From assembly GCF_049801075.1 (NCBI RefSeq), contig NZ_JBNAGG010000002.1, forward strand, positions 310,001 to 374,000: a stretch of DNA of 64,000 nucleotides. Direction: 5' to 3'. Under the pieces are notes generated by a model. It had not been told where the DNA came from. It made no database searches and saw only the letters and a list, made by a program, of their open reading frames with translations. This stretch comes from Maritalea sp049801075. Its GTDB lineage: Bacteria > Pseudomonadota > Alphaproteobacteria > Rhizobiales > Devosiaceae. Below, one piece after another: positions 1 through 8,989 of the stretch (position 1 is its first letter; each line of letters starts with the position of its first letter). The translations under genes and the position numbers were made by a program.

Positions 1-935
1 TGCATGCGGCGGTACATGGTGGCGCGGCTGATGCCTAGGTCTTTGGCGGCGAGGGAGACGTTGCCTTTGGTACGGGCGAGGGCGCGGCGGAATTCTGACT
101 TTTCGGCGCTTTGCAGATTGGTGCGGGCGTCGCTGGTGTGCACAATGTCGCTAATGGGCGTTGGGTCGGCCAGCATGGCCTGATCAACGCCGAAGGCGCG
201 GCGGGCGTGACGGTTGGCGCCGATGACGAGATCGTCCTGATCGACCGCGAACAGCGCTGTGGCGGACAAATCTTCGGTTGGGGCGATGATGACGCGGGCG
301 TCTTTATAGGTGGCGCGGAAATAGTCTTGCTCGATGCGTTGGGCCGTGTCGGCCACCACTTTGCCGAATACATGGGCGATGCCGCTTGTCATGTCGTTGC
401 GGCAGCTTGAGATGTCGAGCACCGCGATCATTTTGCCTTCATTGTCAAAGACAGGCGCACCCATGCAGCTCATCATGGTGTTTTGGCTTTTGAAATGTTG
501 GTCGCGGTGGATAACCACCGGGCGTTGCTCTGCCGCGCAGGTGCCGATGCCGTTGGTGCCTTGGTTGGCTTCGCTCCAAATGGCGCCTTTGGTGAGCCCC
601 CACTGGTTGAACATCATATCGTCGCCTGCTTGGGAGTGGGCATTGAGGATAACCCCATCCATATCTGACAGAACAACGCAGCAGCCTGATTGGCTGACGG
701 TTTGAAACAGCTTTTCAAGGGTAGGACGGGCCACATGCATCAGAAAGTCGAGCTGGCCAAGGGCTTCGCCCAATTGGGTGCTGGAGACTTGCTCAGCACG
801 CAATCTTTGTTCTGGCGTTAGGCCATAATGCAGCATGGACCGACGCCAAGATGCAGCCAAGCTGGATTGTGTGGCGTTATGATCTTTTTCGACAATTGAA
901 CGGACATATTCCGCATGTGAACGCGATGTTGCCAT
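1..935 (-). CDS. GAF-domain Fis-type regulator (AcoR-like, no AAA+ domain), 3' end cut by window edge
   Basis: Read on the minus strand from the ATG at 935, which follows a strong GGGAGGA ribosome site, 311 codons are visible before the window edge. Residues around 60-190 look like a GAF sensor; a short PAS-like stretch follows (ALFAVDQDDLVIGANRHA), and the protein then runs straight into a Fis-type helix-turn-helix whose recognition helix reads AAKDLGISRATMYRRM. AcoR-type regulators normally carry a sigma-54-interacting AAA+ domain between sensor and HTH. Here there is no room for one and no Walker motif. The gene is divergent from the aldehyde dehydrogenase operon, so I infer that it controls aldehyde or alcohol oxidation. 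Only a few C-terminal residues are probably missing. Confidence 0.88.
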   Translation of the reverse strand, partial: MATSRSHAEYVRSIVEKDHNATQSSLAASWRRSMLHYGLTPEQRLRAEQVSSTQLGEALGQLDFLMHVARPTLEKLFQTVSQSGCCVVLSDMDGVILNAHSQAGDDMMFNQWGLTKGAIWSEANQGTNGIGTCAAEQRPVVIHRDQHFKSQNTMMSCMGAPVFDNEGKMIAVLDISSCRNDMTSGIAHVFGKVVADTAQRIEQDYFRATYKDARVIIAPTEDLSATALFAVDQDDLVIGANRHARRAFGVDQAMLADPTPISDIVHTSDARTNLQSAEKSEFRRALARTKGNVSLAAKDLGISRATMYRRM

Positions 936-1031
936 TACCAAAGTCCTCCCACGGGAAGATTAGCAGAAGAGTGTGACCCGCAATAGGGGGGTAAATGCCG
1001 TGTCGTGCCGTTTAGGGCGATTTGCGGCCCG

Positions 1032-1055
1032 ATCTGTCGCGAAAGTGAGACAGAT
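1032..1055. promoter_or_regulatory. Inverted repeat between regulator and aldehyde dehydrogenase
   Basis: Perfect 7-bp arms ATCTGTC and GACAGAT are separated by 10 bases in the divergent intergenic region. TGTC/GACA half-sites at this kind of spacing resemble upstream sites of Fis-type AcoR regulators, so this is a candidate binding site for the product of the neighbouring regulator. I found no convincing -24/-12 promoter. A further weak hairpin with arms GCCCT and AGGGC lies at 1112-1138, just before the ribosome site of the aldehyde dehydrogenase. Confidence 0.4.
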
Positions 1056-1153
1056 TAAGGGCGCGCATTGTTGCGGATGGGCTGACCTTTATTTGCGGGC
1101 GATACATGCTGGCCCTCACCCCTTTTGGGAGAAAGGGCATAGAGGAGGATAGA

Positions 1154-2671
1154 ATGAACAAGATTGATATTTCCAAGTCTGCATCGCGTATTTACAAGGC
1201 GAAATATGGCAACTTCATCAATGGTGAATTTGTTGAGCCAAAATCTGGCAAATATTTTGAGAACACATCGCCAGTGAATGGCCAATTGCTGTGTGAAGTT
1301 GCCCGGTCTAACGAGGCAGATGTTGAAGCTGCGCTGGATGCTGCCCATGCGGCAAAGGACGCCTGGGGTCGCACAAGCCAAGCTGAGCGCGCCGTGATGT
1401 TGAACAAGATTGCCGACATTATGGAAGCAAATCTTGACCTGTTGGCCGAAGCTGAAACTTGGGACAATGGCAAGCCGATCCGCGAAACAACAGCAGCTGA
1501 TTTGCCTTTGGCGATTGACCATTTCCGCTATTTTGGCGGTGTGATCCGGGCGCAAGAAGGCTCGATTGCTGAAATTGACAATGATACGATTGCCTATCAC
1601 TTCCACGAGCCATTGGGCGTTGTGGGCCAGATCATTCCGTGGAACTTCCCGATTTTGATGGCGACATGGAAATTGGCGCCAGCTTTGGCGGCGGGTAACT
1701 GCGTGGTGCTGAAACCGGCCGAGCAAACCCCGGCGTCCATTTTGATCTTGATGGAATTGATTGCGGATGTGTTGCCTAAAGGCGTGGTGAATGTGGTGAA
1801 CGGGTTTGGCCTTGAAGCCGGTAAACCATTGGCCACCAGCAAGCGGATCGCCAAGATCGCCTTTACGGGTGAAACCACAACTGGCCGCTTGATCATGCAA
1901 TATGCCAGCCAGAACCTTATTCCCGTGACGCTGGAATTGGGCGGCAAATCACCAAATATCTTCTTTAAAGACGTAACGCGTGAAGACGATGATTATTTCG
2001 ACAAGGCGATTGAAGGCTTTGTGATGTTTGCGCTGAACCAAGGCGAAGTGTGCACCTGCCCAAGCCGTGCGCTGATCCATGAAGACATTTATGATGAATT
2101 TATGGAGCGGGCTTTGAAGCGGGTGAACGCAATTGTGCAGGGCAATCCGCTGGATTCGGCCACCATGATTGGCGCGCAGGCGTCTTCTGAACAGCTTGAG
2201 AAGATCTTGTCTTATCTCGATATTGGCCGCCAAGAAGGCGCGGAAGTGTTGGCTGGTGGCGCGCAGGCGCATTTGGGCGGTGATCTTGAGAACGGTTATT
2301 ACGTTCAGCCGACGGTGTTTAAAGGCGACAATAAGATGCGCATTTTCCAAGAAGAGATTTTTGGGCCTGTTGTGTCTGTGACGACCTTTAAGGACAATGA
2401 TGAGGCGCTTTCCATTGCCAATGACACGCTTTATGGCCTTGGTGCTGGCGTGTGGAGCCGCGATGCGAACACTTGCTATCGCTTTGGTCGCGCCATTCAG
2501 GCGGGTCGTGTGTGGACCAACTGTTACCACGCATACCCAGCTCATGCGGCGTTTGGTGGCTATAAGCAATCTGGCATTGGTCGTGAGAACCATCTCAAAA
2601 TGCTTGATCATTATCAGCAGACCAAAAATATGCTGGTGAGCTACGCACCACAAAAGCTTGGCTTCTTTTGA
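1154..2671 (+). CDS. exaC: NAD-dependent acetaldehyde dehydrogenase (ExaC/AldB type)
   Basis: A 505-residue aldehyde dehydrogenase, the usual length of the ExaC/AldB group, which oxidises acetaldehyde and other short aldehydes to acids with NAD(P). Visible motifs are the cofactor site FTGETTTGRL, the catalytic glutamate in LELGGKSPN and the nucleophilic cysteine in NQGEVCTCPSR. The reading frame is open from 1106, but the ATG at 1154 is preferred because GAGGAGGA sits seven bases before it and the family begins near there. The DUF779 gene follows 49 bases downstream and is probably cotranscribed. The GAF/Fis regulator is divergent. The symbol rests on overall family resemblance plus the DUF779 partner; aldB would be an equally fair name. 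Confidence 0.93.
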   Translation: MNKIDISKSASRIYKAKYGNFINGEFVEPKSGKYFENTSPVNGQLLCEVARSNEADVEAALDAAHAAKDAWGRTSQAERAVMLNKIADIMEANLDLLAEAETWDNGKPIRETTAADLPLAIDHFRYFGGVIRAQEGSIAEIDNDTIAYHFHEPLGVVGQIIPWNFPILMATWKLAPALAAGNCVVLKPAEQTPASILILMELIADVLPKGVVNVVNGFGLEAGKPLATSKRIAKIAFTGETTTGRLIMQYASQNLIPVTLELGGKSPNIFFKDVTREDDDYFDKAIEGFVMFALNQGEVCTCPSRALIHEDIYDEFMERALKRVNAIVQGNPLDSATMIGAQASSEQLEKILSYLDIGRQEGAEVLAGGAQAHLGGDLENGYYVQPTVFKGDNKMRIFQEEIFGPVVSVTTFKDNDEALSIANDTLYGLGAGVWSRDANTCYRFGRAIQAGRVWTNCYHAYPAHAAFGGYKQSGIGRENHLKMLDHYQQTKNMLVSYAPQKLGFF

Positions 2672-2720
2672 TCGAACAAAGTGGGGCTGAGAGATCAGCC
2701 CCCTTTTTGCGAGGTGCAAG

Positions 2721-3056
2721 ATGGCAGAGCAGAAAGTGACGGCAACAGCTGAAGCGCTGGAGCTGATTGAAGAAATTAAACGCGATCACGGCCCGATTAT
2801 GTTTCATCAATCGGGCGGGTGTTGCGATGGATCATCGCCCATGTGCTATGCGCAAGGTGATCTGATGATCAGCGATAATGATGTGCTGTTGGGCGAAATT
2901 GGTGGTGCACCATTCTATATTGGTGGCGATCAATATGAGGCATGGAAGCACACAAATTTGATCATCGATGTGGTGCCCGGCCGTGGCGGCATGTTCTCGC
3001 TTGATAATGGCCGCGAAAAGCGGTTTCTCACCCGTTCTGAGATTTGCTCACTTTAG
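2721..3056 (+). CDS. DUF779 family protein, partner of aldehyde dehydrogenase
   Basis: A 111-residue soluble protein of the DUF779 family, recognised by the conserved core FHQSGGCCDGSSPMCY and the later GGDQYEAWKHT segment. The Gly-Gly-Cys-Cys pair and a third cysteine suggest a metal- or redox-active site, but no biochemical role is assigned to the family that I can cite. It starts at an ATG after GAGGTGC, immediately behind the acetaldehyde dehydrogenase, an association that recurs in other proteobacteria. I infer an accessory role in aldehyde oxidation. A terminator-like hairpin follows. Confidence 0.9.
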   Translation: MAEQKVTATAEALELIEEIKRDHGPIMFHQSGGCCDGSSPMCYAQGDLMISDNDVLLGEIGGAPFYIGGDQYEAWKHTNLIIDVVPGRGGMFSLDNGREKRFLTRSEICSL

Positions 3057-3086
3057 ATTTCACTCTCCTTCCTAGAGTTTGAGCGT

Positions 3087-3125
3087 AAAGGTCCGGTGCG
3101 CCCTCCGCATCGGACCTTATTTAAC
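3087..3125 (+). terminator. Terminator after the aldehyde dehydrogenase operon
   Basis: A hairpin with left arm AAGGTCCGGTGCG and right arm CGCATCGGACCTT (one G-U pair) around a short loop, followed by TATTTAA. It closes the exaC-DUF779 unit. Confidence 0.7.
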
Positions 3126-3201
3126 CCCGTCATTTTTCTGGTAAGATGCGCCTTTATTTTAGTGTGCGTTTTTTATTTTTACTTTGGCAGGGAGGGATCT
3201 C

Positions 3202-4290
3202 ATGGCTGAGATTAAATTTGCCGTATGGAATATGGAGTGGCTGAATAATCTTTTTACGGGTGGCAGCAATGGTGCCCCGAGCGTTTTTAAAGATGATGAT
3301 GATTTTGCTGATCGCGATAAGAAAGTGACCATCGCCAAACGCAAGGCCGATATTGCCTTGGGGCTTGCGCATATTGATCCGGATTTGATGGTGATCGTTG
3401 AAGGGCCCAACAAAACGGAAGAATTGCAGCTTTTGTTTGATGAATTGGCATTGGGCGAGTGGCAATGTTTTATCCAAAGCTCAAAATCGATCAACGGACC
3501 GGGTCGCACGGATATGTGGAGTTCATCACAATGTGTTGGCATTGCCATGCGGTTGGATGGCAATAAATTTGACGCCCAAACGCCCATGCGGATTTTTGAC
3601 AGCATGGATGAAAATAATGAGGCGATCTTTGAGGCAAGTGAACCCTTTTGGATGGATATTGGCACCGACAAAATCCCCGAATGGTTCCGGTTTGAACGGC
3701 GGCCCGCCTATGCTGAGATCAAGCTGGCCGATGGCGAGATTTTCCGCCTGGTGGGGCTGCACCTTAAAAGCAAGGGGATATTCTCGGCGCATGAATGGTC
3801 GCGCTGGTGGGCGATGGCAGATGCCAATCGCGAGCGGCTGTTGGCGCAATGTCGGCAATTTCGCATGGAATTTTTGGACGGTTATCTGCGGGACGATGAA
3901 ACCAAAGATATTCCGCTGATTGTGTGTGGCGACATCAATGATGGGCCGGGATTTGACACAAGCGAAATGAAGCTGAAAGCCAGTGGGATTGAAACGCTGA
4001 TGGGGTCTGTGTGGCACCCGGATTTGGCGTTGGGCAATGCGTTGTTTGATCGGTTGAGCGAGAAAGACAAGAAGCGATTGAACTTTGAGGACAATTCAAC
4101 GACTTCTTTTGCTGATCCGATTTTCAATCACACCTATCATCGGGTGTGGATTGACCACATTCTTTATAGCCGAAATGGCCATGGCCAATGGGTGAAGGAT
4201 GCGGATATTTTGCGCCAAATTGGTGATGATGGCCCGAAATATTATCAAATATCGGACCATTATCCGGTGGTGGCGCAAATCAGCCTTTAG
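3202..4290 (+). CDS. Endonuclease/exonuclease/phosphatase (EEP) family protein
   Basis: A 362-residue member of the DNase I-like EEP superfamily, which cleaves phosphodiester or phosphate ester bonds using a divalent metal. The ordered motifs are VWNMEWLNN at the N terminus, GLHLKSK (His in the active site), VCGDINDGP (Asp/Asn pair) and the C-terminal SDHYPVVAQI with its catalytic His. The ATG at 3202 is chosen over an upstream TTG because GGAGGG lies just before it. There is no signal peptide, so the enzyme is cytoplasmic, and the substrate cannot be told from sequence. It stands alone between a terminator and a convergent GFA gene. Confidence 0.88.
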   Translation: MAEIKFAVWNMEWLNNLFTGGSNGAPSVFKDDDDFADRDKKVTIAKRKADIALGLAHIDPDLMVIVEGPNKTEELQLLFDELALGEWQCFIQSSKSINGPGRTDMWSSSQCVGIAMRLDGNKFDAQTPMRIFDSMDENNEAIFEASEPFWMDIGTDKIPEWFRFERRPAYAEIKLADGEIFRLVGLHLKSKGIFSAHEWSRWWAMADANRERLLAQCRQFRMEFLDGYLRDDETKDIPLIVCGDINDGPGFDTSEMKLKASGIETLMGSVWHPDLALGNALFDRLSEKDKKRLNFEDNSTTSFADPIFNHTYHRVWIDHILYSRNGHGQWVKDADILRQIGDDGPKYYQISDHYPVVAQISL

Positions 4291-4307
4291 ATGTTGGGGC
4301 ACGCTGC

Positions 4308-4700
4308 TTAAGCAGGGTGCTCCATATTTTGCGCGGCTTCATCGCAAATTTCATACCATGATGGTTTTTCGGCGACGAATTCGTGCATTTGGTTTTTCAG
4401 ATCAAGCTCGCTGTCGATTGCATTGGCGGCGATAGGGAAGCTATCGTCATTTGAAAGAATTTCGCCCAGTGAGGTGCCGCAATTTTTGCAGAAATTGCGC
4501 TCATATTTATAAGGCGCTTCTGGCGTGTAGGTTGCCACTTGGTCTTTGCCTTGCACCCATACCAAATCTTCTTTTTTGACAAAGATGATGGCGCTAGCCC
4601 CAACCTTGCGGCAGCGGGAGCAATGGCAGGTGCCCAGCATGGACGGTTTGTTTTTCAGCTCAAACTTCACCGCGCCGCAACAGCAGCTTCCTTCGATCAT
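4308..4700 (-). CDS. GFA/CENP-V family zinc-fold protein (1 of 4 related genes)
   Basis: A 130-residue protein of the glutathione-dependent formaldehyde-activating enzyme (GFA)/CENP-V fold. The zinc ligands are visible as GSCCCGAVKFE near the N terminus, CHCSRCRK around residue 26 and FCKNCGTSLG around residue 70. The name reflects the fold; most members are not shown to act on formaldehyde. It converges with the EEP gene with 17 bases between them and has no clear operon partner. Another true GFA gene lies at 22685 and a diverged relative at 20284. Confidence 0.9.
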   Translation of the reverse strand: MIEGSCCCGAVKFELKNKPSMLGTCHCSRCRKVGASAIIFVKKEDLVWVQGKDQVATYTPEAPYKYERNFCKNCGTSLGEILSNDDSFPIAANAIDSELDLKNQMHEFVAEKPSWYEICDEAAQNMEHPA

Positions 4701-4843
4701 AACACATTCCTTCTATTTGGTTTTTTGTGACGAGTAAATCAAATTTTGCGGGAACAATACGTGAACATATAAGGTGCGTCAATGTCGGGTATGGCAAATC
4801 TATGGGAATAATGTTGGACAGATTGGGAGCGGAAAATAGACGA

Positions 4844-4875
4844 AAAGCCGCACCCCAATGTTTTGGGATGCGGTT
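4844..4875 (-). terminator. Terminator of the Tat-exported metallohydrolase gene
   Basis: Read on the minus strand, an 11-bp stem (CCGCATCCCAA with CCAATGTTTT-side partner TTGGGGTGCGG, one G-U pair) is followed by CTTTTCG, just downstream of the stop codon at 4902. Confidence 0.75.
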
Positions 4876-4901
4876 TCAAGGAGCAAGAGATTTCGATTAG
4901 T

Positions 4902-5672
4902 TTAGTACCAATCGCCCATTTTGACTTCAGCAACTGCGCCAACCATGTTGGCAAAATCAACTGGGTCTTGAGTGCCGTTGTCGCGGCCACGATAATGGTA
5001 AGGATAAACCACTTTGGGTTTGAACTCTGCCACGGCGGACGCTGCTGCTTTTGCGTCCATGGTGAACGGCAAGTTCATGCAGATGAAGGCCAGATCAATC
5101 TCTTCAAGTGCGCGCATTTCGGGAATGTCTTCCGTGTCGCCTGAAATATAGATGCGGAAATCATCTACTGTGAGCACATAGCCGTTGTCGCGGCCTTTGG
5201 GGTGGAAGTTTTTCCGCTCTTCTGTGGTGTTGTAGGCCGGGATGGCTTCAATGTTCACGGCCTTAAAGCTTGTGGTGCCGCCATTGCCAATTTGTGTGGC
5301 GTTCGACTTTAGATTTTCTGGCAACATATCAAACACTGCGGGGTTGGTGATCAAGGGTGTTTCGTCACCTTTAAGGGCAGCCAGCGTTTCCGCGTTGTAG
5401 TGGTCGCCATGCTCATGGGTAATCAAAATAAGGTCAGGTTTTGGCAAATCTGCATATTGTGCGGGGTCACCCACTGTATCCACATAGATAACGCCTTCTG
5501 GGGTTTCCAGCACCACAGATGCGTGGCTGACAGGGTGCACTTTGACCATGCCATTTGCAGTTTTGAATTCATGCATGCTGTGCCCATCGGCCAAAGCGGT
5601 GAGTGGAATAAATGTGATGCCGCCCGCGACGACAGCGCCGGTGCGTAAAAAGTCTCGTCTAGAAAATGTCAT
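4902..5672 (-). CDS. Tat-exported metallo-beta-lactamase-fold hydrolase (UlaG-like)
   Basis: A 256-residue protein that starts with a twin-arginine signal, SRRDFLRTG, followed by a hydrophobic stretch ending in ALADG, so it should be folded in the cytoplasm and exported. The metal-binding motif THEHGDHYNAET is the HxHxDH signature of the metallo-beta-lactamase fold, and the overall order (ISGDTEDIPE, then YPYHYRG near the end) is like UlaG-type hydrolases. The start at 5672 is supported by GGGAGG and places the Tat motif at the N terminus; the open frame upstream adds only an unlikely leader. It lies behind cpdB on the same strand, but a terminator separates them. The substrate is unknown. 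Confidence 0.88.
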   Translation of the reverse strand: MTFSRRDFLRTGAVVAGGITFIPLTALADGHSMHEFKTANGMVKVHPVSHASVVLETPEGVIYVDTVGDPAQYADLPKPDLILITHEHGDHYNAETLAALKGDETPLITNPAVFDMLPENLKSNATQIGNGGTTSFKAVNIEAIPAYNTTEERKNFHPKGRDNGYVLTVDDFRIYISGDTEDIPEMRALEEIDLAFICMNLPFTMDAKAAASAVAEFKPKVVYPYHYRGRDNGTQDPVDFANMVGAVAEVKMGDWY

Positions 5673-5763
5673 GTTTGCCTCCCTAGCAATGATGCCATTG
5701 TTACGTAGAAATATGGCGATTGGATGGGCGCGGGGAGGGTGGCTCAGTTCAACATTTTGTGAG

Positions 5764-5791
5764 GAAAAGGCGGCGCCCGACAAGCGCCGCC
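5764..5791 (-). terminator. Terminator of cpdB
   Basis: On the minus strand a perfect 8-bp stem GGCGGCGC/GCGCCGCC with a 7-base loop is followed by TTTTCC, 25 bases after the cpdB stop codon. Confidence 0.8.
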
Positions 5792-5815
5792 CATAAGCAA
5801 GGTCTGGGAGTTTGC

Positions 5816-7795
5816 TTATAGTGTGATGCGGTAAGTGCCGAAACCGTTTTCAGCTTCGCCTACATAATCCACTTTCACCTCGGTTACATCAGCCACATGT
5901 TCTTTGGCTTTCGGCCCAGTTTCGAACAGCACAGTGGTGTTTTCCAAAGGTGCCAAAGACCAGTTATTGTCGGCCTTTGGATTGATGGTGCCTTTTTCAA
6001 CAATATAACGCACAATCACGTCGCGGTTGGTATCTGGACCAACGAAGATGATCACATCGTCGCCCAAGCCTGGGAAGCTGCCGCCGCCTGATGCGCGGTA
6101 ATTGTTGGTGGCCACTACGAACTTCTGATCCATATCGATCGGTTCGCCATTATAGCGCAGGTCGACAATGCGTGAGGCATCAGGATTGATTGCATCGCCG
6201 CCACGTGGTGGATATTTCGATGGCTGTGAAATATCGATTTTGTAGGTCACGCCATCGATCACATCAAAGTTGTAGGATGGGAAATCCAAATTGATGAGCT
6301 GTTGATCAGCGGAACCTTTTTCCACCTGATTGAAGATGCCCGCCGAACGCTCAAGCCATTCTTTAACGCCACGGCCATCAATCAACACCGCACGCACGGT
6401 GTTTGGATAGAGATAAAGGTCAGCTACGTTTTTGATGGCGACTGGGCCAACTGGCACGTCAGTGTAATAATCCGGGCCGCCACGACCGCCAGCTTTAAAT
6501 GGTGCGGCTGCGGAGAGGATCGGCAAGCCTTCCCACTCAGTGCCACGCATCATTTGCTCGGTGTACCAAAGCTGGGCTTGAGAGACGATTTGCACAGATG
6601 GATCATCGGCAACCAGTGCAAAATAGGAATGCAATTTTGCTTCGGTTTCGCCCACAGCGGTCCGTACATATTCAAGCGTATCGTCATGGGTTTTTTGCAC
6701 AGATGCCAGAACGGCAGGCACAGATTCGACCAATGGTTTCACTTCGCGCTCAACACGCTCATAGATCGGACGTGCTTCTGACGTGTGAGAAATGATCTTC
6801 CACTCATTGCCGCTTTTCTCGATTAACAAATCGATCAAGCCCATGTGTGAACCCCAGAAACCGGGCATCACAGAAGGTTTGCCTTGAAGGGTGCCTTTGG
6901 CGGTGTCTACGCCATCGATGCCATCATATTGTGAGCTGGGGAACACATTGTGGTGGTGCCCTGTGAACACAACATCGATGCCTTCAACGCCAGCGAGATA
7001 AAGCGAGGCGTTGCCCATCATGTCGGTTTGCGGCTCGCCATTAATGCCAGAGTGGGACAGGGCAACGATCAAGTCAGCGCCTTTTTCTTTCATCAAAGGC
7101 ACATAAGCTTCGGCCGTTTTTACGATGTCGCGGGTCATCACTTTGCCGTTCAGGTGCTGGAAGTCCCACACCATAATTTGCGGTGGCAAGAAGCCGATAA
7201 AGCCGACTTTGATGGTGTGCTTTTCACCTGCGCCATCCATCACTTCTTTTTCAAGAATTTTGAATGGCGACAGCAATGTTTTGTCTTTGGTTGGGTCTTC
7301 GCCCAACACGGTGCCCATCACAACGTTGGCACAGACGAATGGGAAGCTTGATCCGGCCAATGCTTTTTCAAGGAATGGCAGGCCATAGTTAAATTCGTGA
7401 TTGCCGACGGTGGCCACATCATAGCCCAATGTGTTCATGGCGGCGATCATTGGGTGCAAATCACCCTCTTTAAAGCCCCGCTCATAGGCCACATAGTCGC
7501 CCATCGGGTTGCCTTGGATCAAATCGCCATTGTCAACCAACATGGAGTTGGTGGCTTCGGCGCGAATGTCTTCAATCAGTTTTGCTGTGCGGGCCAAACC
7601 CATCGTGTCGTTGGGGCGGTCAGCATAATAATCGTAAGGATGAATGGCGACGTGAATATCTGTCGTTTCCATCAAACGCAAATGGGCTTGCGCATTGTTG
7701 GCCATTGCTGAGAATGGGTGCATAGCAATCATGGTGCCGGCACCTGCCGCGCCTGCTAGAAACGCGCGGCGAGAAATTGAGTTAAAGTGTGACAT
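5816..7795 (-). CDS. cpdB: 2',3'-cyclic-nucleotide 2'-phosphodiesterase/3'-nucleotidase
   Basis: A 659-residue periplasmic bifunctional nucleotidase that hydrolyses 2',3'-cyclic nucleotides and 3'-nucleotides, letting the cell salvage phosphate and nucleosides from RNA breakdown. The N terminus is a Tat signal, SISRRAFLAG, followed by a hydrophobic core and an AMA cleavage region. The metallophosphatase domain shows ETTDIHVAI, GNHEFNYG, SHSGI and TGHHHN. The C-terminal 5'-nucleotidase domain shows YLYPNTVRAVLIDG and the substrate-stacking region near NYRASGGG. The start at 7795 follows GGAGGG; the frame continues upstream without further homology. Family length is about 650 residues, so it is complete. 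Confidence 0.93.
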   Translation of the reverse strand: MSHFNSISRRAFLAGAAGAGTMIAMHPFSAMANNAQAHLRLMETTDIHVAIHPYDYYADRPNDTMGLARTAKLIEDIRAEATNSMLVDNGDLIQGNPMGDYVAYERGFKEGDLHPMIAAMNTLGYDVATVGNHEFNYGLPFLEKALAGSSFPFVCANVVMGTVLGEDPTKDKTLLSPFKILEKEVMDGAGEKHTIKVGFIGFLPPQIMVWDFQHLNGKVMTRDIVKTAEAYVPLMKEKGADLIVALSHSGINGEPQTDMMGNASLYLAGVEGIDVVFTGHHHNVFPSSQYDGIDGVDTAKGTLQGKPSVMPGFWGSHMGLIDLLIEKSGNEWKIISHTSEARPIYERVEREVKPLVESVPAVLASVQKTHDDTLEYVRTAVGETEAKLHSYFALVADDPSVQIVSQAQLWYTEQMMRGTEWEGLPILSAAAPFKAGGRGGPDYYTDVPVGPVAIKNVADLYLYPNTVRAVLIDGRGVKEWLERSAGIFNQVEKGSADQQLINLDFPSYNFDVIDGVTYKIDISQPSKYPPRGGDAINPDASRIVDLRYNGEPIDMDQKFVVATNNYRASGGGSFPGLGDDVIIFVGPDTNRDVIVRYIVEKGTINPKADNNWSLAPLENTTVLFETGPKAKEHVADVTEVKVDYVGEAENGFGTYRITL

Positions 7796-7991
7796 TATTC
7801 CCTCCATGGAATAGCGAAGTAAACACATCGAAACTGGCGCCTTCTTGCCGGGCACCTTTGACGTTTCGATGACGGAATGATGTATGATTTTTGACAATTT
7901 GGTCAAAAATTTATTCTGGCCCGGTGGATAAGTGGACAGGGCAGAGAAAAAGTGGCAATTAAATGAACCGGTTAATCAGGGGATAAAAATT

Positions 7992-8897
7992 ATGAAATGG
8001 CGTGGTCGGCGGCGAAGCAGCAATGTTGAAGATCGGCGTGGGCGTTCTGGCAGAAGTCGTGGACGTTCTGGCTCGCGTATGCGCATTCCAATGCCACGCG
8101 GTCGCGCTGCGAAGGGCGGTGGTGGTGGCCTTGTGATGCTGCTGGTGGTGCTTGGCATCGCCTGGATGATGGGCATCAACCCGCTCAGCCTGTTGAGTGG
8201 CGATGTTTCGGGAGGGAGCACCTATAGTCAGCGGCCAAGCGATAATTTGCCAATGCCCAATGCTGGACAGGACGATTTGCTCGACTTTGTGGCGGTAAAT
8301 CTGGCAGAAACCGAAGATCTTTGGACGCTCGTTTTTGAACAGAATGACCTGACTTATGTGGCGCCAAAGCTGGTGTTGTTTGATGGACAAACCAGCTCAC
8401 CTTGTGGCGTTGCCAGCGCCCGCACCGGGCCGTTTTATTGCCCGGCGGACCAGAAGATTTATCTCGACCCAGATTTTTACCGACAGCTGCGTGACCAATT
8501 TGGTGCGGGGGGCGATTTTGCCCAAGCCTATGTTTTGGCGCACGAAGTTGGCCACCATGTGCAGCAATTGATTGGCACCTTGCCGGAGTTTAACCGCCTG
8601 CGGGGGGCGTTGGCGCAAGAAGATGTGAATGCCTATTCCGTGCGGATTGAGCTGCAAGCTGATTGCTATGCGGGGATTTGGGCCAATTATGTAGGTGAGC
8701 AGAACTTGCTGGAACGTGGCGACATTCGCGAGGCGCTGAATGCGGCTGAGCAAATTGGTGATGATACGCTGCAAAAACGCACCCAAGGCTTTGCGGTGCC
8801 CAAGACATTTAGCCACGGCACATCTGCCCAGCGGATGGAATGGTTCTCGCGCGGTTATGAAACCGGGAATGTGCAGGCCTGTGATACCATTGGTTGA
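7992..8897 (+). CDS. ypfJ: Neutral zinc metallopeptidase, YpfJ family
   Basis: A 301-residue membrane-anchored metalloprotease. The N terminus MKWRGRRRSSNVEDRRG is typical of the family. A very basic Arg/Ser/Gly-rich stretch and one transmembrane helix (GGLVMLLVVLGIAWMMGI) follow, and then a periplasmic catalytic domain with the zinc motif HEVGHHVQQ and the glutamate-bearing IELQADCYAGIW. The start at 7992 fits the family N terminus; an upstream extension to 7932 lacks a ribosome site. The family is widespread but its substrate is not established. It stands alone. Confidence 0.9.
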   Translation: MKWRGRRRSSNVEDRRGRSGRSRGRSGSRMRIPMPRGRAAKGGGGGLVMLLVVLGIAWMMGINPLSLLSGDVSGGSTYSQRPSDNLPMPNAGQDDLLDFVAVNLAETEDLWTLVFEQNDLTYVAPKLVLFDGQTSSPCGVASARTGPFYCPADQKIYLDPDFYRQLRDQFGAGGDFAQAYVLAHEVGHHVQQLIGTLPEFNRLRGALAQEDVNAYSVRIELQADCYAGIWANYVGEQNLLERGDIREALNAAEQIGDDTLQKRTQGFAVPKTFSHGTSAQRMEWFSRGYETGNVQACDTIG

Positions 8898-8989
8898 TAA
8901 AAGTTTAAGGATTAAGCTTAATAAAAGCTAAAGATGGCGAGCGGAGGCGAAGCGGGCGATAATATGCGGTGACTGAGAAGGAACCGACA

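Noticed and set aside
1056..1153. A sigma-54 promoter before the aldehyde dehydrogenase gene
   Set aside because: No GG-N10-GC pair with the right context was found, and the divergent regulator lacks the AAA+ domain needed.
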